DNA of 64,000 nucleotides from Streptomyces sp. V4I2 (GTDB lineage: Bacteria; Actinomycetota; Actinomycetes; Streptomycetales; Streptomycetaceae): the NCBI RefSeq assembly GCF_030817655.1, contig NZ_JAUSZM010000003.1, forward strand, positions 1,178,001-1,242,000. Direction: 5' to 3'. Made by a program: the position numbers and the translations under genes. This document shows positions 18,266-26,029 of this stretch, one piece after another. The notes beneath the pieces were generated by a model. It made no database searches. It had not been told where the DNA came from and saw nothing but the letters and a program-made list of their open reading frames with translations. The stretch's first letter is position 1. The number at the start of each line of letters is the position of its first letter.

Positions 18266-18352
18266 ATGTTGCACGCGACCGCTTCTGCTGCCCTTCTGAC
18301 GCAGCGCCGAGTCATCGACTTCGGCGTGGCGTGCAGCGCGCGCTGTCGCTGA
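18266..18352 (+). CDS. cysteine-containing leader peptide of the sulfur operon
   Basis: A 28-codon frame ATG 18266-TGA 18352 encoding a peptide with the core LLTQRRVIDF and the end VACSARCR. This resembles the short actinobacterial leader peptides (LT-RR--D motif, Cys and Arg at the end) found before sulfur and cysteine genes. Two Cys codons (TGC, TGT) lie within the last six sense codons, the arrangement expected if translation of the peptide senses Cys-tRNA. A GACAG-TCG-CTGTC hairpin follows at 18419-18431. It sits 150 bases before the hydrolase gene that opens the operon. The leader call rests on pattern and position. Confidence 0.65.
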   Translation: MLHATASAALLTQRRVIDFGVACSARCR

Positions 18353-18501
18353 CCTCCCGCCGCTCACCGGCGTCCCTCCGCAAGCCGACTTGATCACGTC
18401 TCTTCCTCGCTGACACGTGACAGTCGCTGTCGGCTGCCCTTTTCCGCGCGCATCCCCTGCCCGGAACACCCATGCCCCTGCCCGAAACCGGGAGCTGCCC
18501 C

Positions 18502-19236
18502 ATGCCCTCATCCTTCTCCTCGGACTCCTCCTCCGGGAAGTCCTTCTCCTGGGACGAACCCGAAGGCCTCGCCGCGCGCGGCACGTTGATCGTGCTGGCC
18601 GGACGGGGTGAACACGGCGGTGTGTACGAGCGGTTCGGCCGCCGGCTCGCCTTCGACGCCTATCGGGTCCGGGCCCTCGGCGACCCGTCCGCCGATCCGT
18701 CCGTGCTGGACCAGGCGGCGAAACTGCTTGCCGACGAGTCGCTGCCCGGCCCGAAGGTGCTGGTCGGCTCGGACACGGGCGCCCGCTACGCCGCCCAGCT
18801 GGCCGCCCAGCAGACCCCGGGCCTCGACGCGCTGATCCTGGGGGGCCTGCCCACCACGCCCTGGGACTCGGGAAGTTGGGAGTCCGAGATCGAGGCCCGC
18901 ACCGCCTGCCCCACCCACCGGTCCCGCCTCACGAACGACACCGCCTTCCGGCGCGGGGCCCTCGACGAACACCCTGACCTGCCCGAACTACGTCTCGACC
19001 TGGTGCGCGTTCCCGTACTGGCGCTGCACGGCCGGGAGGACACCGTGAGCCCGCTCGCCGAGGCGGCCGGCGTGTACGCGGGGCATCCGGGCGTGCGGAC
19101 GGTGACGTTCAACGGCGGCCGGCACGACGTCCTCAACGACGCGCTGCACCGCACGGCCGCCGCCACCGTCGTGCTCTTCCTGGAACGGCTGCGTCTCTCC
19201 CCCGAGCTGCCCGCGATCGCGGAGGGCCCGGCATGA
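18502..19236 (+). CDS. alpha/beta hydrolase of the sulfur-scavenging operon
   Basis: About 244 residues, an alpha/beta hydrolase-like protein: TLIVLAGRGEHGGVYERFG at the first strand, VLVGSDTGARYAAQLAAQQ where the nucleophile elbow is expected, LALHGREDTVSPL with the acid, and FNGGRHDVLND with the terminal His. The elbow reads GSDTGA, so an Asp rather than Ser sits at the usual nucleophile position, hinting at a dehalogenase-like or non-hydrolytic role. ATG 18502 with GGGAG upstream is chosen; ATG 18472 is also in frame. It opens the operon and overlaps rhodanese by ATGA. Confidence 0.75.
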   Translation: MPSSFSSDSSSGKSFSWDEPEGLAARGTLIVLAGRGEHGGVYERFGRRLAFDAYRVRALGDPSADPSVLDQAAKLLADESLPGPKVLVGSDTGARYAAQLAAQQTPGLDALILGGLPTTPWDSGSWESEIEARTACPTHRSRLTNDTAFRRGALDEHPDLPELRLDLVRVPVLALHGREDTVSPLAEAAGVYAGHPGVRTVTFNGGRHDVLNDALHRTAAATVVLFLERLRLSPELPAIAEGPA

Positions 19237-20072
19237 CCGTGACGACCACCGTCTCCGAACTCCGCGACCTGCTCGCCTCCGACGCTCCCCCGGTCGTCCT
19301 CGACGTCCGCTGGGCGCTGGGCGATCCGCACGGCCGCGACCACTACGCCGAGGGCCACATCCCGGGCGCGGTCTACGTCGACCTCGACACGGAACTGGCC
19401 GCGCCACCGAGCCCGGAGGGCGGCCGGCATCCACTGCCCCGGATCGCGGATCTGCAGGACGCGGCACGCCGGTGGGGTATCACGCAGGACCGACGGGTCG
19501 TCGTCCACGACGACCTGGGCAACACCGCCGCCGCCCGTGCCTGGTGGCTCCTGCGCTACGCGGGTCTGGCCCAGGTCACGCTCCTGGACGGGGCGCTCGG
19601 CGCCTGGCGGGCGGCCGGGCTGCCGCTGGAGTCCGGGATCCCGGCCGACCCGCCGCCCGGCGACGTCGTGCTGAAGCCGGGCGCCCTGCCGGTGACCGAC
19701 GCCGACGGTGCCGCCGAACTGGCCGTGTCCGGGCTGCTGTTGGACGCGCGGGCCGCCGAGCGGTATCGCGGCGAGGTGGAGCCGGTGGACCCGCGGGCGG
19801 GACACATCCCGGGCGCGGTCTCCGCTCCCACCGGGGAGAACCTCGCGGCGGACGGCACCTTCCTGCCGCCCGAGGAGCTGCGCGAACGGTTCGAGGAGAA
19901 GGGCGCCGCCGGGGCGTCGCGCATCGGGGTGTACTGCGGCTCCGGCGTCACCGCCGCCCACCAGATCGCCGCGCTGGAGCTCGCCGGATTCGAGGCGGTG
20001 CTGTTCCCGGGCTCCTGGTCCGCCTGGTCCGCCGATCCGGCCCGCCCGACCGCGAAGGGAAACCACCCATGA
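19233..20072 (+). CDS. two-domain rhodanese-type sulfurtransferase
   Basis: A 279-residue thiosulfate or 3-mercaptopyruvate sulfurtransferase with tandem rhodanese domains. The N-terminal domain has VVLDVRW and GHIPGAVYVDLDTEL. The C-terminal domain has LLLDARAAERY, AGHIPGAVSAP and the active-site loop YCGSGVTA with Cys235. It is coupled by ATGA to the hydrolase before it and the permease after it. Within the operon it could handle sulfane sulfur released from scavenged organosulfur compounds. Confidence 0.9.
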   Translation: MTVTTTVSELRDLLASDAPPVVLDVRWALGDPHGRDHYAEGHIPGAVYVDLDTELAAPPSPEGGRHPLPRIADLQDAARRWGITQDRRVVVHDDLGNTAAARAWWLLRYAGLAQVTLLDGALGAWRAAGLPLESGIPADPPPGDVVLKPGALPVTDADGAAELAVSGLLLDARAAERYRGEVEPVDPRAGHIPGAVSAPTGENLAADGTFLPPEELRERFEEKGAAGASRIGVYCGSGVTAAHQIAALELAGFEAVLFPGSWSAWSADPARPTAKGNHP

Positions 20073-20950
20073 CGACGAAACCCCTGGACCCGGCCGTCCT
20101 GCCGCACCAGGCAGAACCCACGGACCGAGCCCCGCTGCCGAACCGCGTCACCATCCGCGGCACCGCCAAGACCGGTCGACGCCTCACCGTCCCCCGTTCC
20201 GTACGCCGCTCCGCGGGCCCGATCGGCCTCGTCCTCCTGTGGTTCCTCACCTCGGCCACCGGCGTCCTCCCCGAGACCGTGCTGGCCTCCCCCGTGGACG
20301 TGGTCCGCCAGGCCGTGGAGCTCACCAAGAGCGGCGAACTGCCCGACGCCATCGCCGCGTCGGGCCGCCGGGCGGCCGTCGGCTTCCTGATCGGCGCGAC
20401 CGTCGCCCTGAGCCTGTCCCTGGTGGCCGGGCTGTTCCGGCTCGGCGAGGACGTCATCGACTCCTCGATGGGCATGTTCCGGGCGATCCCCTGGGTGGGC
20501 CTGATCCCCTTGTTCATCGTCTGGTTCGGCATCGAGGAGACCCCGAAGATCGCGCTGGTCGCGCTCGGCGTGACCTACCCGCTGTACTTCAACATCTACG
20601 GCGGCATCCGTTCCACCGACTCCCAACTCGTCGAGGCGGCACGGATGATGGGACTCGGCCGGCTCGGGTTGATCAAGTACGTGATCCTGCCGAGCGCGCT
20701 GCCCGGGGCTCTCGTGGGACTCCGGTACGCGCTGTCGACCGCGTGGCTGGCCCTGGTCTTCGCCGAGCAGATCAACGCGGACGCGGGGCTCGGCTACCTG
20801 ATGAGCAACGCCCAGCAGTACTTCCGTACGGACGTCATCGTGCTGTGCCTCGTCGTGTACGCGCTGCTCGGGCTGGCCTGCGACTTCGCCGTACGGATCC
20901 TTTCGCGCCGCCTGCTGACCTGGCGCGCCAACTTCGAGGGCGAGGCGTGA
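20069..20950 (+). CDS. ssuC: ABC transporter permease (SsuC-like)
   Basis: A 293-residue inner-membrane permease of the sulfonate/nitrate/taurine type with about six membrane segments. The cytoplasmic EAA loop is visible as EAARMMGLGRLGLIKYVILPSA. It follows rhodanese with an ATGA overlap and precedes the ATPase with a GTGA overlap. The sulfonate specificity is inferred from the SBP, the LLM monooxygenase and the rhodanese around it. Confidence 0.88.
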   Translation: MTTKPLDPAVLPHQAEPTDRAPLPNRVTIRGTAKTGRRLTVPRSVRRSAGPIGLVLLWFLTSATGVLPETVLASPVDVVRQAVELTKSGELPDAIAASGRRAAVGFLIGATVALSLSLVAGLFRLGEDVIDSSMGMFRAIPWVGLIPLFIVWFGIEETPKIALVALGVTYPLYFNIYGGIRSTDSQLVEAARMMGLGRLGLIKYVILPSALPGALVGLRYALSTAWLALVFAEQINADAGLGYLMSNAQQYFRTDVIVLCLVVYALLGLACDFAVRILSRRLLTWRANFEGEA

Positions 20951-21672
20951 ACGTCATGGCCAACAGCGTGGAAACACGAGGGCTTTCGCGGGCCTTCGAC
21001 GGCAACACCGTCCTGCACGACCTGGATCTCGACATCCGCGAGGGCGAGTTCGTGGCCCTGCTCGGCCACAGCGGCTGCGGCAAGTCGACGCTGCTGCGCA
21101 TCCTCGCCGGGCTCGACGACGAGATCGGCGGCGAGGTGACCGTACCCGCCCGCCGCAGTGCCGCCTTCCAGTCGCCGCGGCTGCTGCCCTGGCTGAAGGT
21201 GTGGCGCAACGTCGTCCTCGGACTGCCTGGGCGGCCCGACCGGGAACTGGCCGGCAAGGCCCTCGCCGAGGTGGGCATCGCGGAGCGCGCGGCCGTCTGG
21301 CCCAAGACCCTCTCCGGCGGCCAGGCCCAGCGCGTCTCCCTGGCCCGCGCCCTGGTCCGCGAGCCCGAACTGCTGCTCCTGGACGAGCCGTTCGGCGCCC
21401 TCGACGCCCTCACCCGGGGCAAGGTGCAGCAGCTGGTCGCCGAGCTGTGGCAGCGCCACGGCTGCGCGATCCTCCTGGTCACCCATGACGTGGAGGAGGC
21501 GCTGCTGCTCGCCGACCGCGTCCTGGTGATGGACGAGGGCCGCATCGCCCACGAACTGACCGTCGACCTGCCCCGCCCCCGCGACCTCACCGCCCCCGAG
21601 TTCGTCACCCTGCGCGCCCGCCTCCTGGACTGGCTCGGCGTGACCCGCACCCTGGAAGGAACCCCCTCGTGA
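20947..21672 (+). CDS. ssuB: ABC transporter ATP-binding protein (SsuB-like)
   Basis: A 241-residue ATPase with complete motifs: Walker A LGHSGCGKST, signature LSGGQAQR, Walker B LLLLDEPFGALD and the switch His in VTHDVEEAL. The GTG at 20947 overlaps the permease stop; ATG 20956 is an in-frame alternative. It is the SsuB/TauB type by length and context and pairs with the permease and two binding proteins of this operon. Confidence 0.9.
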   Translation: MNVMANSVETRGLSRAFDGNTVLHDLDLDIREGEFVALLGHSGCGKSTLLRILAGLDDEIGGEVTVPARRSAAFQSPRLLPWLKVWRNVVLGLPGRPDRELAGKALAEVGIAERAAVWPKTLSGGQAQRVSLARALVREPELLLLDEPFGALDALTRGKVQQLVAELWQRHGCAILLVTHDVEEALLLADRVLVMDEGRIAHELTVDLPRPRDLTAPEFVTLRARLLDWLGVTRTLEGTPS

Positions 21673-22634
21673 CACACCGATTCGCAGCAGCCACGCTGAG
21701 CTTCTCCGCCCTGCTGGCGCTGACCGCCTGCGGCGCGGACTCCTCGGCGGACGCCTCGTCGAAACAGGTCACCCTCACCATCGGCGACCAGGCCAAGACC
21801 CTCCAGACCATCGTCGCGGCGTCGGACGCCCTGAAGGGCGCCACGTACAAGGTGAAGTGGGCCGAGTTCGAGGGTGCCGCGCCCCTCTACCAGGCCGTGC
21901 AGGCGGGCGCCGCCGACACCACGTACTCCGCGGATCTGCCCGCGCTCCAGGCACTGAGCGGCGGGGTGAAATTCAAGAACGTGGCCGCGCTGAAGAACGA
22001 CGGCCGGCATGTCGGCATCGTGGTCGGCAAGAACTCCGGCATCGACAGCGTCAAGGATCTCAAGGGCCAGAAGGTCGTGGTGTCCTCGGCGAAGGGCAGC
22101 ATCTCCGAGTACCTGCTGGCCAACGTGCTCAAGCAGAACGGCCTCAGCTACTCGGACGTGAAGGTGCAGTACCTGCTGCCGACCGACGCGCAGGCCGCCT
22201 TCGCCTCCGGGAAGATCAAGGCCTGGGCGACCTTCGGCGTCTACCAGGCCGTCGGTCTGCAGCAGGGCGGCAAGCTGCTCGTCGACGGTGCCGACGGACG
22301 GGTCAGCGGCTACGGCTTCATCGGCGCCTCCGACGAGGCTCTTGCCGACTCCCCCAAGAAGGCCGCGCTCGCCGACTTCCTCAAGCGCCTCGGTACGGCC
22401 CTTCAGTGGACGAGCACCCACCAGGACGCGTACGCCAAGGCCATCGAGACCCGCAACGGCGCCGACGCCTCCGTCGCCAAGACGCTCGCCTCCGCCGCGT
22501 ACAGCAAGGTCCTGCCGGTCTCTTCGGACGTCAACAAGACGGTCCAGGGCGTGGCCGACCTCATGAACGGGATCGGTGTGCTGGAGCCCAACGTCGACGT
22601 GGCCGAGTCGGCCGACACGTCCCTTCTCAAGTAG
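21669..22634 (+). CDS. ABC transporter substrate-binding lipoprotein (SsuA-like)
   Basis: A 321-residue binding protein with a lipoprotein signal: a hydrophobic stretch and LTAC lipobox at Cys21. The body matches the SsuA/TauA/NMT1-like fold: DQAKTLQTIVAASDALKG, VKWAEFEGAAPLYQAVQAGAAD and GLSYSDVKVQYLLPTDAQAAF. The GTG start overlaps the ATPase stop by four bases. The operon carries a second SBP of the same type 1.1 kb downstream, so at least two related substrates may be captured. Confidence 0.9.
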   Translation: MTHRFAAATLSFSALLALTACGADSSADASSKQVTLTIGDQAKTLQTIVAASDALKGATYKVKWAEFEGAAPLYQAVQAGAADTTYSADLPALQALSGGVKFKNVAALKNDGRHVGIVVGKNSGIDSVKDLKGQKVVVSSAKGSISEYLLANVLKQNGLSYSDVKVQYLLPTDAQAAFASGKIKAWATFGVYQAVGLQQGGKLLVDGADGRVSGYGFIGASDEALADSPKKAALADFLKRLGTALQWTSTHQDAYAKAIETRNGADASVAKTLASAAYSKVLPVSSDVNKTVQGVADLMNGIGVLEPNVDVAESADTSLLK

Positions 22635-22656
22635 TCGCATTCATCAGGGAGTTCTC

Positions 22657-23754
22657 ATGCCTGTCGAGTTCATCAGTGCCGTCCACACGGACTCCGCGGC
22701 CTCGGGTCCGGCCGCCGCGAGTCGCACCGGCTTCGACCCCGACCACCTGCGCAGGTACGCCCGCACCCTCGACGACGGCGGTTTCGACCACACCCTCGTC
22801 GCCTACCACTCGGCGTCCCCGGACGCCTTCCAGGTCGCCCAGTTCGTCGCCACCCACACCGAGCGGATCCGCCCGATCCTGGCGCACCGGCCGGGCGTCG
22901 TCTTCCCCACGCACGCGGCCCGAGCCCTCGCCACCCTCGATCAGATCAGCGACGGCCGGCTGACCGTGCACATCATCTCCGGTGGCAGCGACGAGGAGCA
23001 GCGCCGGGAGGGCGACTACCTGGGCAAGGCGGAGCGGTACGAGCGTTCGGACGAGTACATCCAGATCCTGCGGAAGGTGTGGCAGGCCGACGGGCCCGTC
23101 TCGCACGAAGGCAAACACTTCACGTTCGAGGGCTACTACTCCGACGTGAAGCCGGTGAACGGGCTGGTGCCCATCTCGGTGGGCGGCTCGTCCCAGGACG
23201 CGTACCGGGTCGGCGGTCAGCAGGGCGACATCTTCGGGCTGTGGGGCGAGCCGCTGAAGGAGACGGCCGACCAGATCGCCGCCGTCAACGCGGTCGCGGA
23301 CGCCGCCGGGCGCCCCCGCCCCCGTATCTGGGTGTCGTTCCGCCCGATCATCGCGCCCACCGACGACCTGGCCTGGGAGAGGGCGCACCGCACCCTGGGC
23401 GTGCTCAAGGACCAGGCCCGCAACACCGAGCTGCTGCGCCACTACCGCACCACCGGCCGTCCGGCCAACGTCGGTTCGCAGCGGCTGCTGGACATCGCCG
23501 AGCGCGGCGAGGTCCACGACCGCTGCCTGTGGACCGCTCCGGCGGTCGCCACCAACGCGGCCGGCGCCTCCACCGCGCTGGTGGGCACGCCCGAGACGGT
23601 GGCGAAGGCCCTGCTCGACTACGTCGACATCGGCTGCGACCTGCTGTCCATCCGGGGCTACGACCCGCTCAACGACGCGATCGACTACTCCCGTCACGTC
23701 CTGCCGCTGGTGCGTCAGGAACTCGCCCACCGCGCCACGACCCAAGCCGCCTGA
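22657..23754 (+). CDS. SsuD-like LLM-class flavin-dependent monooxygenase
   Basis: A 365-residue luciferase-like monooxygenase of the alkanesulfonate type. Diagnostic segments are RRYARTLDDGGFDHTLVAYHSASPD, THTERIRPILAHRPGVVFPTH, RLTVHIISGGSDEEQRREGDYL and VPISVGGSSQDAYRVGGQQGD. These enzymes use FMNH2 and O2 to release sulfite from sulfonates. GGGAG lies six bases before ATG 22657. It sits between two binding-protein genes in the operon. No flavin reductase gene is present in the window, so FMNH2 must come from elsewhere. Confidence 0.88.
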   Translation: MPVEFISAVHTDSAASGPAAASRTGFDPDHLRRYARTLDDGGFDHTLVAYHSASPDAFQVAQFVATHTERIRPILAHRPGVVFPTHAARALATLDQISDGRLTVHIISGGSDEEQRREGDYLGKAERYERSDEYIQILRKVWQADGPVSHEGKHFTFEGYYSDVKPVNGLVPISVGGSSQDAYRVGGQQGDIFGLWGEPLKETADQIAAVNAVADAAGRPRPRIWVSFRPIIAPTDDLAWERAHRTLGVLKDQARNTELLRHYRTTGRPANVGSQRLLDIAERGEVHDRCLWTAPAVATNAAGASTALVGTPETVAKALLDYVDIGCDLLSIRGYDPLNDAIDYSRHVLPLVRQELAHRATTQAA

Positions 23755-23764
23755 TGGAGATCCC

Positions 23765-24763
23765 GTGTTGTTCCGCCGCACCCTCCGCACGTCCGCCGCC
23801 ACCCTCGCCCTGCTCCTGCCCTTCGCGGCGGCGTGCGGGACCCAGGCACAGGCCGGATCCTCGTCCTCCGTCACCCTCCGGGTCGGCGCCACCGGCTGGA
23901 AGCTCGAAGAGGCGATCCTGAAGTACGCCGGTCTCGACGACACCCCTTACCAGGTGAAGTGGAGCCAGTTCCAGGGCGGTGACCAGCAGCTCCAGGCGAT
24001 CCGCGCCGGCGCCCTCGACCTCGCCTCCTCCAGCGAGATCCCACCGGTCTTCGCGGCCGCCGACGGCGACCCCAACTTCAAGGTCGTCGCCGTGCAGCGC
24101 GGGGCGACCCTCAACCAGGAGGTCGTCGTCCCCAAGGGCTCCAAGGTGACCGGCATCGCCGGCCTCAAAGGCAAGAAGATCGGCTACGTCAAGAACACCA
24201 CCGCCCACTACTTCCTGTACGAGCTGCTGAAGCGGGCGGGCCTGCAGTGGTCCGACGTCGACGCCAAGCCGCTCCTTCCCAACGACGGCCTCGCCGCCCT
24301 CAACGGCGGCAGCATCGACGCCTTCGCCTCCTACGGCACCTCGATCATCACCGCCCACCAGCAGGGCGCGACGACGGTCGGCTCGGGCAAGGACATCCTG
24401 TCCGGCAACTTCCTGTGGTCGGCGCGGGACAGCGTTCTCAAGAGTCCACAGCGGAAGGCAGCCGCGGCCGATCTGATCGCCCGGATCACCAAGGCGTACG
24501 CCTATGTCCGCGACGGCCACGAGGACGGCTTCGCCCAGGTCACCGCCGACGCCACGCACCAGCCCCTCGCCCAGGCGAAGAAGGACCTCGTCGACGCCCA
24601 GGCCCAGCGTCCGACACAGGCCCGGACCGTCGGCGCCGACACCATCGCCTCGCAGCAGAAGGTCGCCGACGTCTTCACCGGACTCGGCGCACTCAAGGAG
24701 CACTTGGACGTGAAGTCGTTCTGGTCCACCGCGCTGAACGCCGACCTGAGGAAGGCCCTGTGA
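23765..24763 (+). CDS. second SsuA-like substrate-binding lipoprotein
   Basis: A 332-residue binding protein with a lipoprotein signal ending at Cys24 (FAAAC). The body shows GATGWKLEEAILKYAGLDD, VKWSQFQGGDQQLQAIRAGALD, VVVPKGSKVTGIAGLKGKKI and FASYGTSIITAHQQGA, the aliphatic-sulfonate SBP pattern. It starts with a GTG ten bases after the LLM monooxygenase gene and overlaps the next gene by GTGA. It has no ATPase of its own and probably shares SsuBC. Confidence 0.88.
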   Translation: MLFRRTLRTSAATLALLLPFAAACGTQAQAGSSSSVTLRVGATGWKLEEAILKYAGLDDTPYQVKWSQFQGGDQQLQAIRAGALDLASSSEIPPVFAAADGDPNFKVVAVQRGATLNQEVVVPKGSKVTGIAGLKGKKIGYVKNTTAHYFLYELLKRAGLQWSDVDAKPLLPNDGLAALNGGSIDAFASYGTSIITAHQQGATTVGSGKDILSGNFLWSARDSVLKSPQRKAAAADLIARITKAYAYVRDGHEDGFAQVTADATHQPLAQAKKDLVDAQAQRPTQARTVGADTIASQQKVADVFTGLGALKEHLDVKSFWSTALNADLRKAL

Positions 24764-25959
24764 CCGACCGCATCGCCGATCTCCCAGACCTCCCAGACCT
24801 CCCAGACCTCCCAGACCTCCCAGACCTCGCCGAACTCGCCGCCGAGTACGACCGTTCGGCCGCCTTTCCTGCCGCGTCCCTCCGGATCGCCCACGAGGCG
24901 GGGCTGCTCACCGCGACGATCGGCGAGCGGTACGGCGGCCGGGGCGCGGGTGTCGAGGAGACGGCCCGCATCCTGCACACGCTGGGGCGGTCCGACCCGT
25001 CCGTCGCCCTGATCACCGCGATGACGCTGACCACCCATGCCCGGCAGGCCGCCGCGCCGCACTGGCCCGAGGAGCTGTACGCGCGGGTGGTCAAGGAGTC
25101 GTTCGAGCGTCCCGTTCTGATCAACCACGCGCGCGTGGAGCCCGACCTGGGCTCCCCCGCCCGGGGCGGGCTGCCCGCCACGCTCGCGCGGCGCACGGCC
25201 GACGGCTGGTCCCTCAGCGGCACCAAGCGGTTCGTGACCGGCGCCGAGGGGCTCGACTGGTTCCTGGTGTGGGCGAGCACCGACGAACCGGAACCGCGGG
25301 TGGGGACATTTCTCGTGCCCGGCGGCTCGACCGGAATCGAGATCACGGGTCGCTGGGACCAGTTGGGGCTGCGCGCCAGCGGCAGCCACGACGTGACGTT
25401 CCGGGACGTGGCAGTCCCGTACGAGCACGTCGTCGGCATCGGCCCGCACGGGCCGGCCGCCGAACAGGACAACCGGGCGGGCGCCGCCATTCATCTGCCG
25501 CTCGCCGCGCTCTACTTGGGCGTCGCGCGCGCCGCACAGGACTTCTTCCACACCTTCGCCCGCACCCGCGTACCCGCCAACCTGGGCCGTCCGGTGGCCC
25601 GTACCGAGCGCTTCCGGCGCACAGCCGGGGAGATCGAGGTGCTGCTCGCCGCCGCCGAGCAACTGGTGTTCGACGGGGCCGCGAAGGTCGGCGCCGGCGA
25701 CAGCTCGTACAGCCCGGAACAGGCCTTGGGCGCACGGGTGCTGGCCGACCGGCACGGGGTGCGGGCCGTGGAGCTGGCCGTACGGCTGCTGGGCAACCCG
25801 GCGCTGGCCCGCGGCAACCCGCTGGAGCGGCACTTCCGGGACATCCAGTGCGCGCCCGTGCACGCGCCCCAGGAGGACATCTCACTGCTCGCGATCGGCA
25901 CGAAGGTGCTGGACGAACCAGTGGCCGCCGCACCGGAAACGAAGGGGTCGGACCGATGA
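24760..25959 (+). CDS. acyl-CoA-dehydrogenase-like flavoprotein (DszC/SfnB type)
   Basis: A 399-residue member of the acyl-CoA dehydrogenase/flavin monooxygenase fold: ARILHTLGRSDPSVALITAM, WSLSGTKRFVTGAEGLDWFL, RWDQLGLRASGSHDVTFRDV and the helical C-terminal domain. In sulfur operons such proteins act as FMNH2-dependent monooxygenases (DszC, SfnB) rather than dehydrogenases, and context favours that. The N-terminus carries five Asp-Leu-Pro repeats encoded by a 9-bp minisatellite. The GTG start overlaps the SBP stop, and the gene stop begins a chain of overlapping ATGA junctions. Confidence 0.82.
   Translation: MTDRIADLPDLPDLPDLPDLPDLAELAAEYDRSAAFPAASLRIAHEAGLLTATIGERYGGRGAGVEETARILHTLGRSDPSVALITAMTLTTHARQAAAPHWPEELYARVVKESFERPVLINHARVEPDLGSPARGGLPATLARRTADGWSLSGTKRFVTGAEGLDWFLVWASTDEPEPRVGTFLVPGGSTGIEITGRWDQLGLRASGSHDVTFRDVAVPYEHVVGIGPHGPAAEQDNRAGAAIHLPLAALYLGVARAAQDFFHTFARTRVPANLGRPVARTERFRRTAGEIEVLLAAAEQLVFDGAAKVGAGDSSYSPEQALGARVLADRHGVRAVELAVRLLGNPALARGNPLERHFRDIQCAPVHAPQEDISLLAIGTKVLDEPVAAAPETKGSDR
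24778..24831 (+). repeat. in-frame 9-bp tandem repeat encoding (DLP)5
   Basis: Six consecutive 9-bp units close to GACCTCCCA (first unit GATCTCCCA, last GACCTCGCC) lie near the 5' end of the acyl-CoA-dehydrogenase-like gene and encode DLP repeated five times, then DLA. The length is a multiple of three, so copy-number change would alter the protein without breaking the frame. Confidence 0.92.
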
Positions 25960-25994
25960 CCATCAGCCCCGGAACGAAGGCGTTGGACCGATGA
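25956..25994 (+). other. coupled 12-codon mini-ORF 1
   Basis: ATG 25956 overlaps the stop of the acyl-CoA-dehydrogenase-like gene and opens a frame MTISPGTKALDR ending at TGA 25994. It appears to be a by-product of the 35-bp triplication. It may relay translation to the oxidase gene or simply be tolerated; no protein function is claimed. Confidence 0.5.
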
Positions 25995-26029
25995 CCATCA
26001 CTCCCGGAACGAAGGTGCTGGACCGATGA
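25991..26029 (+). other. coupled 12-codon mini-ORF 2
   Basis: ATG 25991 overlaps the stop of mini-ORF 1 and encodes MTITPGTKVLDR, ending at TGA 26029, which overlaps the oxidase start at 26026. It has ten of twelve residues in common with mini-ORF 1, and GTKVLD is also found near the C-terminus of the preceding enzyme. Confidence 0.5.
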
